A DNA stretch of 64,000 nucleotides. It comes from Cololabis saira. Its lineage: Eukaryota > Chordata > Actinopteri > Beloniformes > Belonidae. Under the pieces are notes generated by a model that made no database searches, was not told the origin of the DNA, and saw nothing but the letters and a program-made list of their open reading frames with translations. How positions within the stretch are numbered: the stretch's first letter is position 1; each line of letters starts with the position of its first letter. A program made the translations under genes and the position numbers. The DNA is taken from positions 5,597,827-5,661,826 of the forward strand of contig NC_084590.1 in NCBI RefSeq assembly GCF_033807715.1, written 5' to 3'. Below, piece by piece: positions 53,901 to 63,430 of the stretch.

Positions 53901-54982
53901 ATAAGTGCGGGACAATGCCCTTCCAGGTGTCCATTAACATAAATATATGGACGACGCGGGGGCGTGAACCGTGAACGGTTTGCCTCCGCGTCGTCCATAT
54001 ATTTATGTTAATGTCACCTCAAAGGGCATTATCCTGTATATAACACGGCCACTTACCAAAACATATATTAAATCAGTTATTCATGCTTTAATGTGTTTTC
54101 AGTTGAAATCATTAGTTTTATAACAAGCCACAGCTGAGCGGCTGAGCGACTATTTAATCTCTCGTCTGCAGCCGTTCTATCCTGGTAAATTACAAAGTTT
54201 TTTAACAAGCCATAACTCAGTTTCCTTGGTAACGGGAGATATTCTAGTCCGCTCAGCTCCGCTATGCTATTTTCTTTTCTCTCCTCTTCTGCATCCCAGT
54301 CATCAAAATTGTTAAATTCACCAAATAAATTAAAAGAGATGACAAAATCACTCATGTTGCCGTCCTGCGGTAGCCGGCTCTTCTTCTCTGAATCTCTGTT
54401 GCCGTGGTTACAGTTGATCCAGAGCAATGATATTAAAGATTTCAGGCAATTTGACCAAACTTGTTTTCTAGGTGTAGGTTATCACTTATAACCTACACCT
54501 GCCAGCCAATCAGAATCAAGTATTCACACAGACTTTGGAGAGCAATGGACAGTGTTTCCACAGACTTTATTATTATTTTATTATATATTTATTTATTATA
54601 TTAAGACAGCGCCATGGTATGAAACATTTGAAATGCCAGGCTTCTTTAATGTATTACAGATTAAGAAGTGGTCATGCTCTAACACAAAAGAAATTCACAG
54701 AGGTTAGATGTCTCATCAGTCTGTGGTGTTATTAGTCCCTCCGGGGAGAAATCAGTTTGTGCCTGTTTGATTTTGGTCGACTGTCAAAAGGTAATGCCAT
54801 TTTGTGAAATGCATATGTTTTTTTCTTACAATCCTCATTTCTTTTCTCAAGGTCATGGCTTCAAGTTCGGACCAATCATTGGCTTGATTCTGTGTGAACT
54901 CAGCCTTGGAGAAGTACCTTCATTTGACCTTTCACCTTTCCGCATCGGACGTTTCCAGCCAAAGCCTAAATCAGCATTATAG
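41721..54982 (+). CDS. pipox: pipox, peroxisomal sarcosine/L-pipecolate oxidase, complete
   Basis: This FAD enzyme oxidises sarcosine and L-pipecolate, giving H2O2, in peroxisomes (lysine and one-carbon metabolism; established knowledge). Eight exons join to 386 codons: 41721-41828, 45771-45919, 47118-47331, 49019-49201, 50483-50632, 51331-51480, 52930-53005 and 54852-54982. Every intron is GT/AG and all phases agree. Visible: the FAD-binding [15 protein letters not shown] (GxGxxG, residues 12-17) with the acidic end [64 protein letters not shown], and Cys315 in VESCMYT (the covalent flavin Cys of monomeric sarcosine oxidases). [19 protein letters not shown] follows. Length matches human PIPOX (390). 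The start was chosen because [14 protein letters not shown] aligns with the family N-terminus; an in-frame ATG at 41574 would add an unlikely leader. The C-terminus is SAL, not a classic PTS1. Confidence 0.97.
41925..42640. other. pipox intron 1 with gatcgattc-rich repeat
   Basis: Clusters of aatcgattcgattc-like motifs at 41945-42030 and 42560-42635 look like subterminal repeats of a DNA transposon. The exact ends are not resolved. A (TG)n tract is at 41886-41906. Confidence 0.45.
42645..42850. mobile_element. hAT-like element end (ggccccgtttacacgg)
   Basis: It starts aaggccccgtttacacggag and contains inverted cgttttcacgtttgcttgta. It appears to be a half element. Confidence 0.5.
43020..43143. 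mobile_element. Short palindromic MITE, copy 3 of 5
   Basis: Ends caaggctgatttatggttct and ggaaccatattattcaggct, core cctacggcgtagg. Confidence 0.85.
43196..44650 (-). pseudogene. LINE with near-complete RT domain, 5'-truncated
   Basis: An 834-base minus-strand frame (44657-43824) encodes RT motifs [84 protein letters not shown] and [10 protein letters not shown]. The 3' region ends with a (tttga)n-type tail at 43196-43220 (minus: aatcaaatcaaatc). It is followed at its 5' side by a fold-back MITE. Confidence 0.88.
44638..44937. mobile_element. 300-bp AT-rich fold-back MITE
   Basis: Arms of about 130 bp begin atggaggattttttgtgcca and end tggcacaaaaaatcctccat. Both contain attaattaattaa blocks in mirrored order. 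It sits at the 5' break of the LINE. Confidence 0.9.
45190..45725. mobile_element. MITE with cttccgtaa ends
   Basis: The ends tacggaagcgtattgcattc and gaatgcaacaggcttccgta are inverted. Inside, tttttctgaattaacgagat repeats four times and appears inverted at 45650-45680. Confidence 0.82.
45771..45919 (+). CDS. pipox: pipox exon 2
   Basis: Acceptor tcttctcttccag, donor TACAG|GTAAGA. It encodes [20 protein letters not shown] through REAGVRLY and leaves two bases of an Arg codon. Confidence 0.96.
46231..46602. mobile_element. Tc1-like fold-back MITE (tacaggactgtctc family)
   Basis: Perfect outer arms tacaggactgtctcagaaaa / ttttctgagacagtcctgta, about 150 bp long, with TA borders. A single-arm copy is at 51134-51226. 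Confidence 0.92.
46664..46955. mobile_element. Fold-back MITE, second copy of the 7579 family
   Basis: Ends gagtattagggccaggcagg and cctgcacggccctgatactc, mirrored interior. A half copy follows at about 48230-48330. Confidence 0.87.
47118..47331 (+). CDS. pipox: pipox exon 3
   Basis: Acceptor ttaacgtttcag, donor GTACAG|GTACGG. It encodes [20 protein letters not shown] through [10 protein letters not shown]. Confidence 0.96.
47700..48010. mobile_element. Partial MITE (cactgcaaaaactcac end)
   Basis: Segments ttttcacttgaaataagtag and cttatttcaagtgaaaattt are inverted copies around 47855-47970. The right terminus is not found. Confidence 0.6.
48101..48197. repeat. 30-bp tandem repeat, three copies
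   Basis: The unit gggggatgatttggaccgtt plus tttatttcag is repeated at 48101, 48131 and 48161, with a partial fourth copy. Confidence 0.95.
48325..48890. mobile_element. Dispersed repeat (agctgcaagcagcgatgaac)
   Basis: This block, from agctgcaagcagcgatgaac to gcctgacttacgtgcaaaat, is a common fish repeat type. It contains tagggggcgctgttgagcc. No frame or matched ends. Confidence 0.6.
49019..49201 (+). CDS. pipox: pipox exon 4
   Basis: Acceptor ccttcttcttcccag, donor CTAGAG|GTAAAA. 61 codons including [16 protein letters not shown]. Confidence 0.96.
49500..49785. repeat. Degenerate short repeat (acatttacagatgt)
   Basis: Loose tandem runs of cattta-cagatg and caca-aat motifs in pipox intron 4. 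No coding. Confidence 0.6.
49786..50482. other. pipox intron 4 remainder
   Basis: No gene or element recognised. Confidence 0.5.
50483..50632 (+). CDS. pipox: pipox exon 5
   Basis: Acceptor tttcatttctgcag, donor ATGAAG|GTATGA. 50 codons, [19 protein letters not shown] through YPGMMK. Confidence 0.96.
50633..51330. other. pipox intron 5
   Basis: Holds the single-arm MITE copy at 51134-51226 (see 46231). Otherwise unremarkable. Confidence 0.5.
51331..51480 (+). CDS. pipox: pipox exon 6
   Basis: Acceptor tgttttttgcag, donor TACACG|GTACGC. 50 codons ending in VVESCMYT with the flavin-linking Cys. Confidence 0.96.
51838..51935. mobile_element. Single arm of the 7995-type fold-back element
   Basis: ccactcaaggtgacaaaact through cttcctgagtggcag matches 8005-8095 with a few changes. 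Confidence 0.75.
52130..52625. mobile_element. Dispersed repeat with mirrored gtgaggc ends
   Basis: The left part (cccccttcaggtgaggcaga) and right part (gacaggtgaggctcacatgc ... ctccc) are partly related and inverted. The interior includes gaacaggaaataggcaaatt. Class not assigned. Confidence 0.5.
52930..53005 (+). CDS. pipox: pipox exon 7
   Basis: Acceptor tcctctttgcag, donor TTTTCAG|GTACAG. It encodes [20 protein letters not shown] and GAGFS. Confidence 0.96.
53110..53575. mobile_element. MITE with ccagaaaatacggt ends
   Basis: The left end actgtattttctggactata is inverted at the right end, ttatagtccagaaaatacgg. A common non-autonomous fish DNA-transposon type. Confidence 0.8.
53900..54545. 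mobile_element. DNA element with long central hairpin
   Basis: A near-perfect palindrome spans 53905-54040 (taacataaatatatggacga mirrored to its complement). It is followed by ORF-containing sequence and a second small palindrome at 54474-54505 (gtaggttatcacttataacc). It sits in pipox intron 7. Class not assigned. Confidence 0.55.
54077..54427 (-). other. Unassigned 116-codon ORF in the 53900 element
   Basis: Minus strand, acidic: [55 protein letters not shown]. It looks like real protein sequence rather than a composition artefact and may be the N-terminal exon of a transposon-encoded protein. No family recognised. Confidence 0.35.
54852..54982 (+). CDS. pipox: pipox exon 8 (terminal)
   Basis: Acceptor ttcttttctcaag. 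It encodes [20 protein letters not shown] through [10 protein letters not shown] and a TAG stop. Confidence 0.95.
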
Positions 54983-55264
54983 GGCTAAGACAATGAAGGT
55001 AAATATGCCTCAAAATGTGCACATTTGTAGAATAAATTTGAGAGTTTGTGGAATATGATTGAATTCAGAACTTGAACTGAAAATCTAAACTCCTGGTGAC
55101 ATTTTTTCATTTGCATAAAAAAAAAAAAAAAAACTGCATATATGTAAATTGAATTTGAAGTCACAAAAAACTTGTGAGAACCTGTAGAAAAGTGTTGCAT
55201 GCGTGTATGGAGGAGGTGGGCAGGTTTAGCTAATCAGAATGGGATCAGTATGCTCTGTTACACC

Positions 55265-56172
55265 GTGTCCTAAACTGCATGCGAAACGAGAGAGCGTCAG
55301 CGCCAAAAACAATTCCATTGCTTTATTTTCTATTGGACTGTCCTAACTGGCTGCGAGCGAAGCAGCGCGACGCGGCGCGCCGTTTTGAGCTGAACATTTG
55401 TCGGACGCCCTGCTTCTATTTTCTTCCTGTCGCTCGCGTTGAAAGCCGGTTGAAGGCGCTGTAGGAAACAGTCATTCAATACAAGAACCTCAATAAAGTG
55501 GCAGCTGCTGGAGGGAGATCGCCAGGGAGCTGGAAGGGTCTGATAAGATAATAAGATATAATAATAAGATAATATATAATAATAATATAATAATAGGATA
55601 ATATTTCTTTCTGCCACTTTATTGAGGTTTTTGTAGTGAAATGAGGAGGAATCATAGAGATAACTTCTCATTTCAACTAACTGGATCAGCCGTTCCTCAT
55701 CCATGACCGTTTCCTACAACGCTTTCAACCGGCTTTCAACGCGAGCGACAGGAAGAAAATAGAAGAACATTTAAATATCACAATATAAAGCTTGTTTTCT
55801 GTTTAGAAAGTACAAACGTAGGAAGATTACAAGTACTCACCCATCTTTTACTTGTCTCTTTACTCTTTTAGGAGTTATTTTAGGAGTTTCTTTCAGGAGC
55901 GCACGGGCGGGTAGTGCGGTGAATAAAGGCTGATTTATGGTTCCGCGTAAAATCGAGGGTACACGGCGACACGCACCGTTCGGCGCGTACCCTACGCCGT
56001 AGGTCTGCGTTGGTGTTACGCGGAACCATAAATCAGCCTTTTAAAAAGCGAGTTTCAGCTGTCAATCAAAATAACTTGGGGGCCCATAACGCTTTCAGTG
56101 TGGACAAAGAGCGTCCGATGTCACGCAGTGCGACGCGGTAGTTGGACGCTCGCGTGCAGTTAGGACAGGCTG
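55265..56172. mobile_element. MITE/hAT-like element with tgtcctaactgca ends
   Basis: The left end cgtgtcctaaactgcatgcg is inverted at the right end, cgtgcagttaggacaggct. A partial inner copy starts at 55338. Arms share cttcctgtcgctcgcgttga and its inverse at 55735-55755. A palindromic MITE is nested at 55926-56042. Confidence 0.8.
55926..56042. mobile_element. Short palindromic MITE, copy 4 of 5 (nested)
   Basis: Perfect ends aaaggctgatttatggttcc / ggaaccataaatcagccttt. Confidence 0.9.
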
Positions 56173-56331
56173 TTATACAGGTATGTGCCTACTTGTTCCT
56201 GTTGGAACCAGGACTCACTGCCCATTGGACAATGTAGCTGATGTGACTTGATTGTAAGAGCCAGACAGCATGCATATGCAGTGTATATTATTTAGCCTTT
56301 AAATGTAAGGTAAGCATGTTTTATTGTGCAG

Positions 56332-56565
56332 AATGTTGCAAATCCTGGTGGAAAACAACACCAAGGCTTGTCCCAGTTGATCAGCATGACTAGCATCAGC
56401 CCAGGAGCTGCCAGCTCCTACCAGCTGGGTTACAACGCGGATAAAGAACCAGAACCGCCTGTTACAGAACCAGAACCACCCCATACACAACCAGAACAAT
56501 TGCATACAGAACCAGAACATCACTTACTTAACCACACCAAACAGAAGCAGAACCAACCCATATAG
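56332..56565 (+). other. Exon-like segment, unassigned
   Basis: After a good acceptor (ttttattgtgcag), an open frame reads NVANPGGKQHQGLSQLISMT and SISPGAASSYQLGYN, then runs into the EPEP-rich tandem repeat. It could be an exon of the neighbouring plus-strand gene. No family recognised. Confidence 0.25.
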
Positions 56566-56990
56566 AACCAAAATCACTGCATTCAGAACCAGAACCCCCA
56601 ATACAGAACCAGAACCAGCACATACAGAACCAGAACCACTGCATACAGAACCAGAACCACCCCAAACAGAATCAGAACCACCCCATATAGAACCAAAATC
56701 ACTGCATTCAGAACCAGAACCCCCTATACAGAACCAGAACCAGCACATACAGAACCAGAACCACTGCATACAGAACCAGAACCACCCCAAACAGAATCAG
56801 AACCACCCCATATAGAACCAAAATCACTGCATTCAGAACCAGAACCCCCTATACAGAACCAGAACCAGCACATACAGAACCAGAACCACTGCATACAGAA
56901 CCAGAACCACCCCAAACAGAATCAGAACCACCCCATATAGAACCAAAATCACTGCATGCAGAACCCGAATCACACCATACACAACCAGAC
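56557..56990. repeat. 125-bp tandem repeat, just over 3 copies
   Basis: The phrase cccatatagaaccaaaatca recurs at 56557, 56682, 56807 and 56932, exactly 125 bp apart. The unit itself is built from cagaaccagaacca subrepeats. Confidence 0.95.
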
Positions 56991-57084
56991 CAGAACCACA
57001 ACATACAGATCCACCCCATAATGAACCAGAACCACCCTGAACTTAACCAGAACCACACCCTACAGAATTGTTTTTTCCAAAACA

Positions 57085-58015
57085 GATGGATGGATGGATG
57101 GATGATGGATGGATGATGGATGGATGGATGGATGGATGGATGGATGGATGGATGATGGATGGATGGATGGATGATGGATGGATGGATGGATGGATGCATG
57201 GATGTATGGATGCATGGATGTATGGAAGGATGGATGGATGATGGATGGATGCATGGATGGATGGATGGAGGGATGGAGGGATGGATGGATGGATGGATGG
57301 ATGGATGATGGATGGATGGATGGATGATGGATGGATGGATGGATGGATGTATGGATGCATGGATGTATGGATGGATGGATGATGGATGGATGGATGATGG
57401 ATGGATGGATGGAGGGATGGAAGGATGGATGGATGCATGGATGTATGGATGGATGGATGGATGGATGATGGAAGGATGGATGGATGGATGCATGGATGGA
57501 TGCATGGATGGATGGATGGATGGATGGATGGATGGATGGATGGAAGGATGGATGGATGGATGGATGATGGATGGATGGATGCATGGATGGATGGATGGAT
57601 GGATGGATGGATGGAAGGATGATGGATGGATGGATGGATGGATGGGTGATGGATGGATGATGGATGGATGGATGATGGATGGATGATGGATGGATGGGTG
57701 ATGGATGGATGATGGATGGATGGATGGATGGATGGATGGATGGATGCATGGATGGATGCATGGTTGGATGGATGGATGGATGGAAGGATGGATGGATGGA
57801 TGGATGGATGGATGGATGGATGGATGGATGGATGGAAGGATGATGGATGGATGGATGGGTGATGGATGGATGATGGATGGATGGATGGATGATGGATGGA
57901 TGATGGATGGATGGGTGATGGATGGATGATGGATGGATGGATGGATGGATGGATGGATGGATGGATGGATGGATGGATGGATGGATGGATGGATGGATGA
58001 TGGATGGATGGGTGG
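57085..58015. repeat. (GGAT)n tract with GATG deletions
   Basis: About 930 bases of ggat tetranucleotide with scattered gatgatgg, gcatgg, gtatgg and ggaagg variants. Long ORFs on both strands are artefacts. Confidence 0.98.
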
Positions 58016-58273
58016 ACAGATCAACAGACGTATGGATGGACAGATCATGGTTACATGACACTGGTCTGTGTGTTCAGCTGCGTCTTGACAATCCGTTTTA
58101 CTTGATTTGAGATGATCCAGTAAGAAAAAAAAATGAATATTTTTCATCCCATTATTGTACTCGCCAGTTCATGGGTAGCTTTCCTGCAAATGTAACTCTG
58201 TATATTCTTACTGGCCCCTAAAAATGTCTGTGCCATGTGATAAAAATGATTCTTCTCTTCTTTTTTTGTGCAG

Positions 58274-58328
58274 GTCGACAGAGACGTTGTCATACATATG
58301 GATGATGCGACCCTCTCTCTTTTTTGAC
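58274..58328 (+). other. Possible terminal exon
   Basis: Acceptor tcttctttttttgtgcag, then the frame VDRDVVIHMDDATLSLF ends in TGA. No identity. It could be the last exon of a gene or chance. Confidence 0.2.
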
Positions 58329-58838
58329 CACTAATTGGTCTGTCTGGAGCCGCCATTGACGAACCAGAGACTTAAGGCAGACGGAAAATTACAGGAGTCT
58401 GCCTGACCCAAATGAAATTGTTGATTGTTAAATCTGACCTTGACAGGGAGGCTTGGCAGGCGGCTCCAGTCACAATCTCCCTGGAGGAATAAAAACAAGA
58501 CGTTCGGCTCCCACTAGCCCTCCCCTTCCCCTCAGGACACCAGTGGACCTGGATCAGAACTGTACCGGATAACAACAAGGACAATGGCTGAGGAGTAGCT
58601 CTGGGGCAAAGTTCACAGACTTACTACTGTTCAACGCTTTCCCCGGCTCCCCTCTTATCAGCCCCCCCAACACAGTCACCAGGTTGGAGCGCCACGAAGG
58701 CTGCAGCGCTTACTTGGATGTACTGTGCAGGGACCCCCCCCCCACACACACTTGCCCACTCCCCACACCCACATGCAAGTCTTCTTTATGATGTTGTGTA
58801 CGTTGCTTTTCTGTGCTGAGGTGTTTTTTGCACCTTGA
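58329..58838. other. Intergenic DNA, no feature recognised
   Basis: Moderately GC-rich with a C-run at 58733-58742. No gene seen. Confidence 0.4.
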
Positions 58839-59306
58839 CAGTCAGTGCGTTTACATGCAGCAGTTCAATCGGGTCTCTGATCGTATAAGACATCGTTCGG
58901 ACTTTTAAACTGCATGTAAACACCTGAACCCGATCTACTTCGGACCTATTTCGGGCCTAAATCAGACATTTAATAATCGGGTTGCAGCACCTAGATAACC
59001 CGTTCACAGTCAGAATTTTAACACCATGTATACGGAGACATCGGATATTGCAGTCTGCGCATGCTCGAGAATTTGCTCTGGGGCATTCACCCGGAAGTGA
59101 AAGGAGACGGCAACCGGAAGTGGCTCTTTGTTGAAATGGTTACCATGGTTACAGCGCCACCTAGCGTCACGGAGTCAGCCATGCTCTGGACATTTATCCG
59201 ATTTTCTGAACAGCAGGTAAACTCAGACAAGTGATTGGGTCTTCTGGATGTTTATCTGATACGATCAGAAATCCAATTTCTTTGCTGCATGTAAACGTAC
59301 TGACTG
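58839..59306. mobile_element. MITE with cagtcagtgcgtttacatgc ends
   Basis: The left end cagtcagtgcgtttacatgc is inverted at the right end, gcatgtaaacgtactgactg. Internal tgatcgtataag / ctgatacgatcag are also inverted. Confidence 0.88.
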
Positions 59307-59850
59307 TGTATTTATACACAGTCTGAAGATGCATTTTTTTCCTTCCTCCATCCCAGTGTCATCCTTCCTCCAAGAATCATCCGTAGAAACAAATGGTGCC
59401 AGCGGTGTTAACCGGAGTCACGTTCCTTGTCTGACATGTTCTAACTTGGCTAATAAAGTTAATTCCGATTCTGATTCTAAAATTAGACTTTTTTCCGCTA
59501 CATTTGTATTCAGTTATTTTTCTTCAGGTTGATCAAGCGCCCTGTCCATATAAAATTGATCAGTTCAACTAACTTTGAACTGTCCCTGCTGTCACTGCTG
59601 TCACTGATAGTCGTATGGACAGAAGCTGAGAATCAAGAAAATCAAAGAGAAGCAAGTCCAGCTGTGTCCGTCCATTCAGCCTTGAGCTCGTCCGATGTAT
59701 CAGACAGAAATAATTCCAACAAACACACAAGAGCCTGTTTAGAAGAAGACCACCAAGACACTGAGGTGTCCTACTTTTGCCACTCAAAGGTTTTTTACAC
59801 AGTGTGGTGAACTCTGGCATGTTATTTGGGATGCTTTTCTTCTATGTGCT
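59307..59850. other. Intergenic, possible LINE/SINE tail
   Basis: The part ctaataaagttaattccgat (59450-59475) resembles a retroelement tail. Small ORFs lack recognisable domains. Confidence 0.35.
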
Positions 59851-59854
59851 GAGA

Positions 59855-60343
59855 CACCTGGGGCCAAATGTACAAGGAGTGCGTGGATTTCCACCTGAAT
59901 CTGTGCGTGGGAAATTAGGATTCAGAACTGTGCGTACGGCCAGATCCAAGCATTTTTCTTTGAACATCACAATCAACGTGGAATTGGGCACATGCGGGAG
60001 CACAACACTCCGCCCTGTCTCCTCCCTCAAGTAGATATATTTGAATATAATGATCACGATAAATATCCACGTTGAAAATCTTGGCTGAAAACTTCACACA
60101 CTCGAGTCACGTTTGCTGAAGAATGGCGCAGAAAACAAGAAAACGCAGCCAAAAATACCACCTCCTCAGTATGGGGGTCCGTGCGGATGGAGCGAGGGCG
60201 AAGAGGGCGAGGGCGGAGAGCGCCGGTGCGGGTGGCAGTGCGCTGCGGTGCCGTGCAGGCTGTGTTGCCACGGCTACGCCGTAGGGTACACGGCGACGCG
60301 CACCATTCTGCGTTGGTGTAACGCGGAACCATAAATCAGCCTT
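59855..60343. mobile_element. Dispersed repeat with nested palindromic MITE, copy 5
   Basis: The part at 59860 (ggggccaaatgtacaaggag) looks like the end of a fish DNA repeat. The MITE at 60262-60343 has the right end ggaaccataaatcagcctt but lacks the matching left end. Confidence 0.6.
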
Positions 60344-60537
60344 CTGTGTGTGCTGTGTGCTGTTCTGAACACTTCTGTGAGGTGCTCATTTTGCTGGGAC
60401 GTCGGGTCCCTCTGCCGAGACACACTGTGATATTTTTTTATATTTATAAAAAAATAAAATTATAAAAAAATATAGGATCCCCATAACTTTGATTGGGTGG
60501 GCAGGATGCACGTTTGGGTGGGCACAGCCCACCCCTG

Positions 60538-60556
60538 CCCCCCCCCCCCCCCCCCC
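60538..60556. repeat. Poly-C run (19 C)
   Basis: Nineteen consecutive C between the wording cacccctg and taaaaccgg. Confidence 0.97.
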
Positions 60557-60564
60557 TAAAACCG

Positions 60565-60785
60565 GCCTCACTTACAGGTGAATGAGACATGGGGTAGTTC
60601 TGTTGAAAATGTGCTGTCCAAAATGTCCTGGAAAACTCAACTCCTGCAAATGCGCGTTCCCCAAAGTTTGTGGGGGCGTGGCTTTGGACGGAGCGCTGAC
60701 GGGAGGGGGAGGAGGGGGCGGGGCTTAGAGGAGGTGCCACTTTCAAATCTTGCTAGCTCTCCAACATTACAGACTATACCTTTAA
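60565..60785. other. Repeat-like block with GC-rich core
   Basis: It contains gtttgtgggggcgtggcttt and ggagggggcggggcttagag. This resembles a dispersed fish repeat; no ends paired. Confidence 0.35.
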
Positions 60786-61186
60786 TTGATAATATTCACA
60801 TGGATTCCTATTATGTTATGAAAAAGAGTGTTAACATACAGACCTGTATGTTAAGGACTAGGGTTGACAGCGACTGAAGGCACTGCTGTGTATTACTGTG
60901 TCAGTCAGAGACACAAACAAAAATTCCTGAACACGAACATTTTTACCACTACTAACCCTCGGAATAAAAGCTCATTTACCTTTATCAATGAACTCTAATT
61001 GCACACACAAATGATGACTGACTTATTAAACTGGAAATGTTTCAGCAGTTGTCAGTTTAACTGATACCGAATCAAATTAGTACACATTAGTCACTTTTGT
61101 TGTGTAGCTGAATGGATTGATATCCTGTCAGTTTCACTGATTTTGTTGTTATATGTTTCATGGTCTTTGCGCCTTTTGTCCAGGTG
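60786..61186. other. Intergenic DNA, nothing recognised
   Basis: AT-rich, no gene or repeat structure seen. Confidence 0.45.
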
Positions 61187-61255
61187 GAGGCATTGTAGGA
61201 CCAAAAAACAGCGGCAGGATTAAACGGAAAAGAGAAGACAGCAGTGAAGCAGTGA
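61187..61255 (+). other. Exon-like segment, unassigned
   Basis: Acceptor-like gcgccttttgtccag, then the frame GGIVGPKNSGRIKRKREDSS... to GTGAAG|GTTCAG. The basic KRKRE stretch looks like a nuclear localisation signal. The donor is weak and no family is recognised. Confidence 0.2.
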
Positions 61256-61521
61256 AGGTTCAGAGCTGGTGTGTTGTCACGATTACAAGTTAAAGATTGC
61301 AGCGAATGTTTGCCTTTGTTTTGTTTTAGATGCTTTATATCAGCAAATTTACTTTTTCGTCAGGCAGCCTCCAGTTTGATAGACAAGTATCCCTCGTAAA
61401 TCCATTAAAAAAAACTGCTTTGTTTTTTTTGATTTAAGACTGTTAAATAGCCAATTTTGGATAAAAAAAATATAAGAGCAACAGCTCTAATACATATGGA
61501 GGGGGTATTTTATTGAAATTG

Positions 61522-61760
61522 CCACACCTCTCTGTGACCAGGCCACGCCCCTATGTGAACAGGTCACGCCTATCTGTGACCAGGCCACGCCCCTCTGTGC
61601 CCAGGCCACGCCTCTCTGTGACCATGCCACGCCTCTCTGTGACCAGGTCACGCCCCTCTGTGCCCAGGCTACGCCTCTCTGTGACTAGGCCACGCCTCTC
61701 TGTGACTAGGCCACGCCTCTCTGTGACCAGACCACGCCTCTCTGGTCAGGCCACGCCTCC
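61522..61760. repeat. 21-bp minisatellite, about 11 copies
   Basis: Unit ctctctgtgaccaggccacgc with variants (tgcccagg, tgactagg, tgaacagg). The 21-bp period preserves one frame (RPRLSVT repeats), which is not evidence for a gene. Confidence 0.95.
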
Positions 61761-63280
61761 AGTTTCACAGTGCAGGGTTGCAGTCAACATTTCCGGTAAA
61801 ATTTCCAGGAACGTTCCAGAAGATTCCAGTGTGGACCGTTTCCATGGGAACTGACAGGAAGCATTATTAAAGAATAACATCTGTGACTTTGATTTTGTTT
61901 TTGAGCAGAACTGAAATGAATTCTGTCAAAAAGTATAATCACACAAAATGAACATATCTCCCTTGAAAAAAGGTAAATGTACATATAGAACCGAATCTGG
62001 GCCACGTGGACCAGATGTGAAAGTTCATCAACTGGGCCCAGCTCTGGCAGACGTGGCCCAAAGAACCAAAGAACATGGAGAAGTGGCCCACTTCTGATGG
62101 GGATGTGGCCCGGTGCAGGCAGCCCAGCTCACCGGGAGTCGCTGCCGTCAATCAAAGCCTGACCCGGGCCAGAAACCCTGCTGTGGGGCCGAGGGTCTGG
62201 GCCCTGCATCAGTCCCTTTTAGCTTCAAACGGCGCCGCATCCTCAACCTTTGACGTCGGCCCCCAGTGATGGTCACATGATGCGGGTTTGGTGGATCAGA
62301 GAACGTCTGCAACCGCGTCATAAACTGTCAATGACGTGCTAGCTCACATGTAGCGTGTCTGGTGGCCTGGCTAGCTGCAGCTAGTTAGCGTCTCTGTGAA
62401 TACGTTTGTATTCCCGGGTTAAAGCTAACTGGTAGACTAGATTGAGCGACGACCAGGATCGACGTTCGGCTGGATTTTCATTCAGTCGGTTTTAACAGTT
62501 TTAACTGGCAGCTGAGATGTTTTGAAGCCTGACGTTAGTTCCCTCGGACAAGCTAACCAGACAGTTGATGAACTTCCAGTTTATTCCTGTTGATTCCTAA
62601 GGAAAGCCTCAGACTGTCTGGCTGGCCGTGTCCTGGTCTGACCACGGCTGTTTGAAGCCGTCAGGAGGCCGAGTACATGCGCGTTTGCCGCGTAAACCTT
62701 AAGCGAACTCGTGGTTTTGATGGCGTGGGCCCAAAAGAACCCTCCTGGGATCAACCCTGCACTCTGATGCAACCCACTCCTGTGCCTTCACCACGTTCAG
62801 TCACGGATGCCTCCCCACATCTCGTCATGAGCGTGCAGGTTCCTAGGAGGTTTTCTACGTCACCGTGGAGGCATTTGTCCACAACAACATTACAACCCTG
62901 TGTCAGAAAATGTTAGGACCACGTGGAAACAAGGAACAAAAAAATGTCTTGCAGAACACAAAATATTTAACGTTTCTCTGATCTGTTTCATTACATTTAT
63001 TAAGATGCATCTTATTATGTAATTCAGACCATTACAGAAGTTAGTGAGTGCTACTTAGGTGAAAGAAGGTGACGTCATTTCAACCAGGTGATTTGATGGT
63101 TTCAGTCACGGATGCCTCACCACGTCTCGTTTCATTAAAAATAACTATTGGTAACTATCTGATACGATCACACAAATAAAGATTGGTGTGGAAACCTGTC
63201 AACACAGAGCTACATTCACTATTGATACTTCATCTCTGGACTTGTAGGCATTTAGGATGAACCATCACCATGGAAACATG
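61761..63280. other. Intergenic DNA with a possible CpG-richer promoter-like zone
   Basis: At 61990-62270 there is a block repeating gtggccc/gggcccag. The 62330-62560 zone (gctagctgcagctagttagc, ctgacgttagttccctcgg) resembles the 5' UTR style of fish genes, but no start codon with a recognisable product follows. tcagtcacggatgcctc occurs twice (62799 and 63102). Confidence 0.35.
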
Positions 63281-63283
63281 AAT

Positions 63284-63430
63284 TTTACAAACTGAGTACC
63301 ACAAGGCTCTGTATTAGGGCCTCTGCTTCTTTAATTCTACATAACACTGCCATGTGGTGTTAATACAAATAGCATTCTATATGCAGATGATACTGGGATT
63401 TATGCTCCCAGCTTCATATTAACCCAGGGG
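63284..63430 (+). pseudogene. LINE RT fragment
   Basis: Plus strand: VPQGSVLGPLL followed, after about 20 residues, by SILYADDTGIYAPS. These are two consecutive reverse-transcriptase motifs (the second holds the catalytic YADD). Interrupted by a stop. No other part remains. Confidence 0.75.

Noticed and set aside
56849..58147. 432-codon His/Pro/Ser ORF and Met/Asp/Gly/Trp ORFs on the other strand
   Set aside because: Direct translation of the (GGAT)n tract. Composition artefact.
61513..61854. Arg/Pro/Ser ORF with RPRLSVT repeats
   Set aside because: A 21-bp minisatellite keeps one frame open. No gene context.
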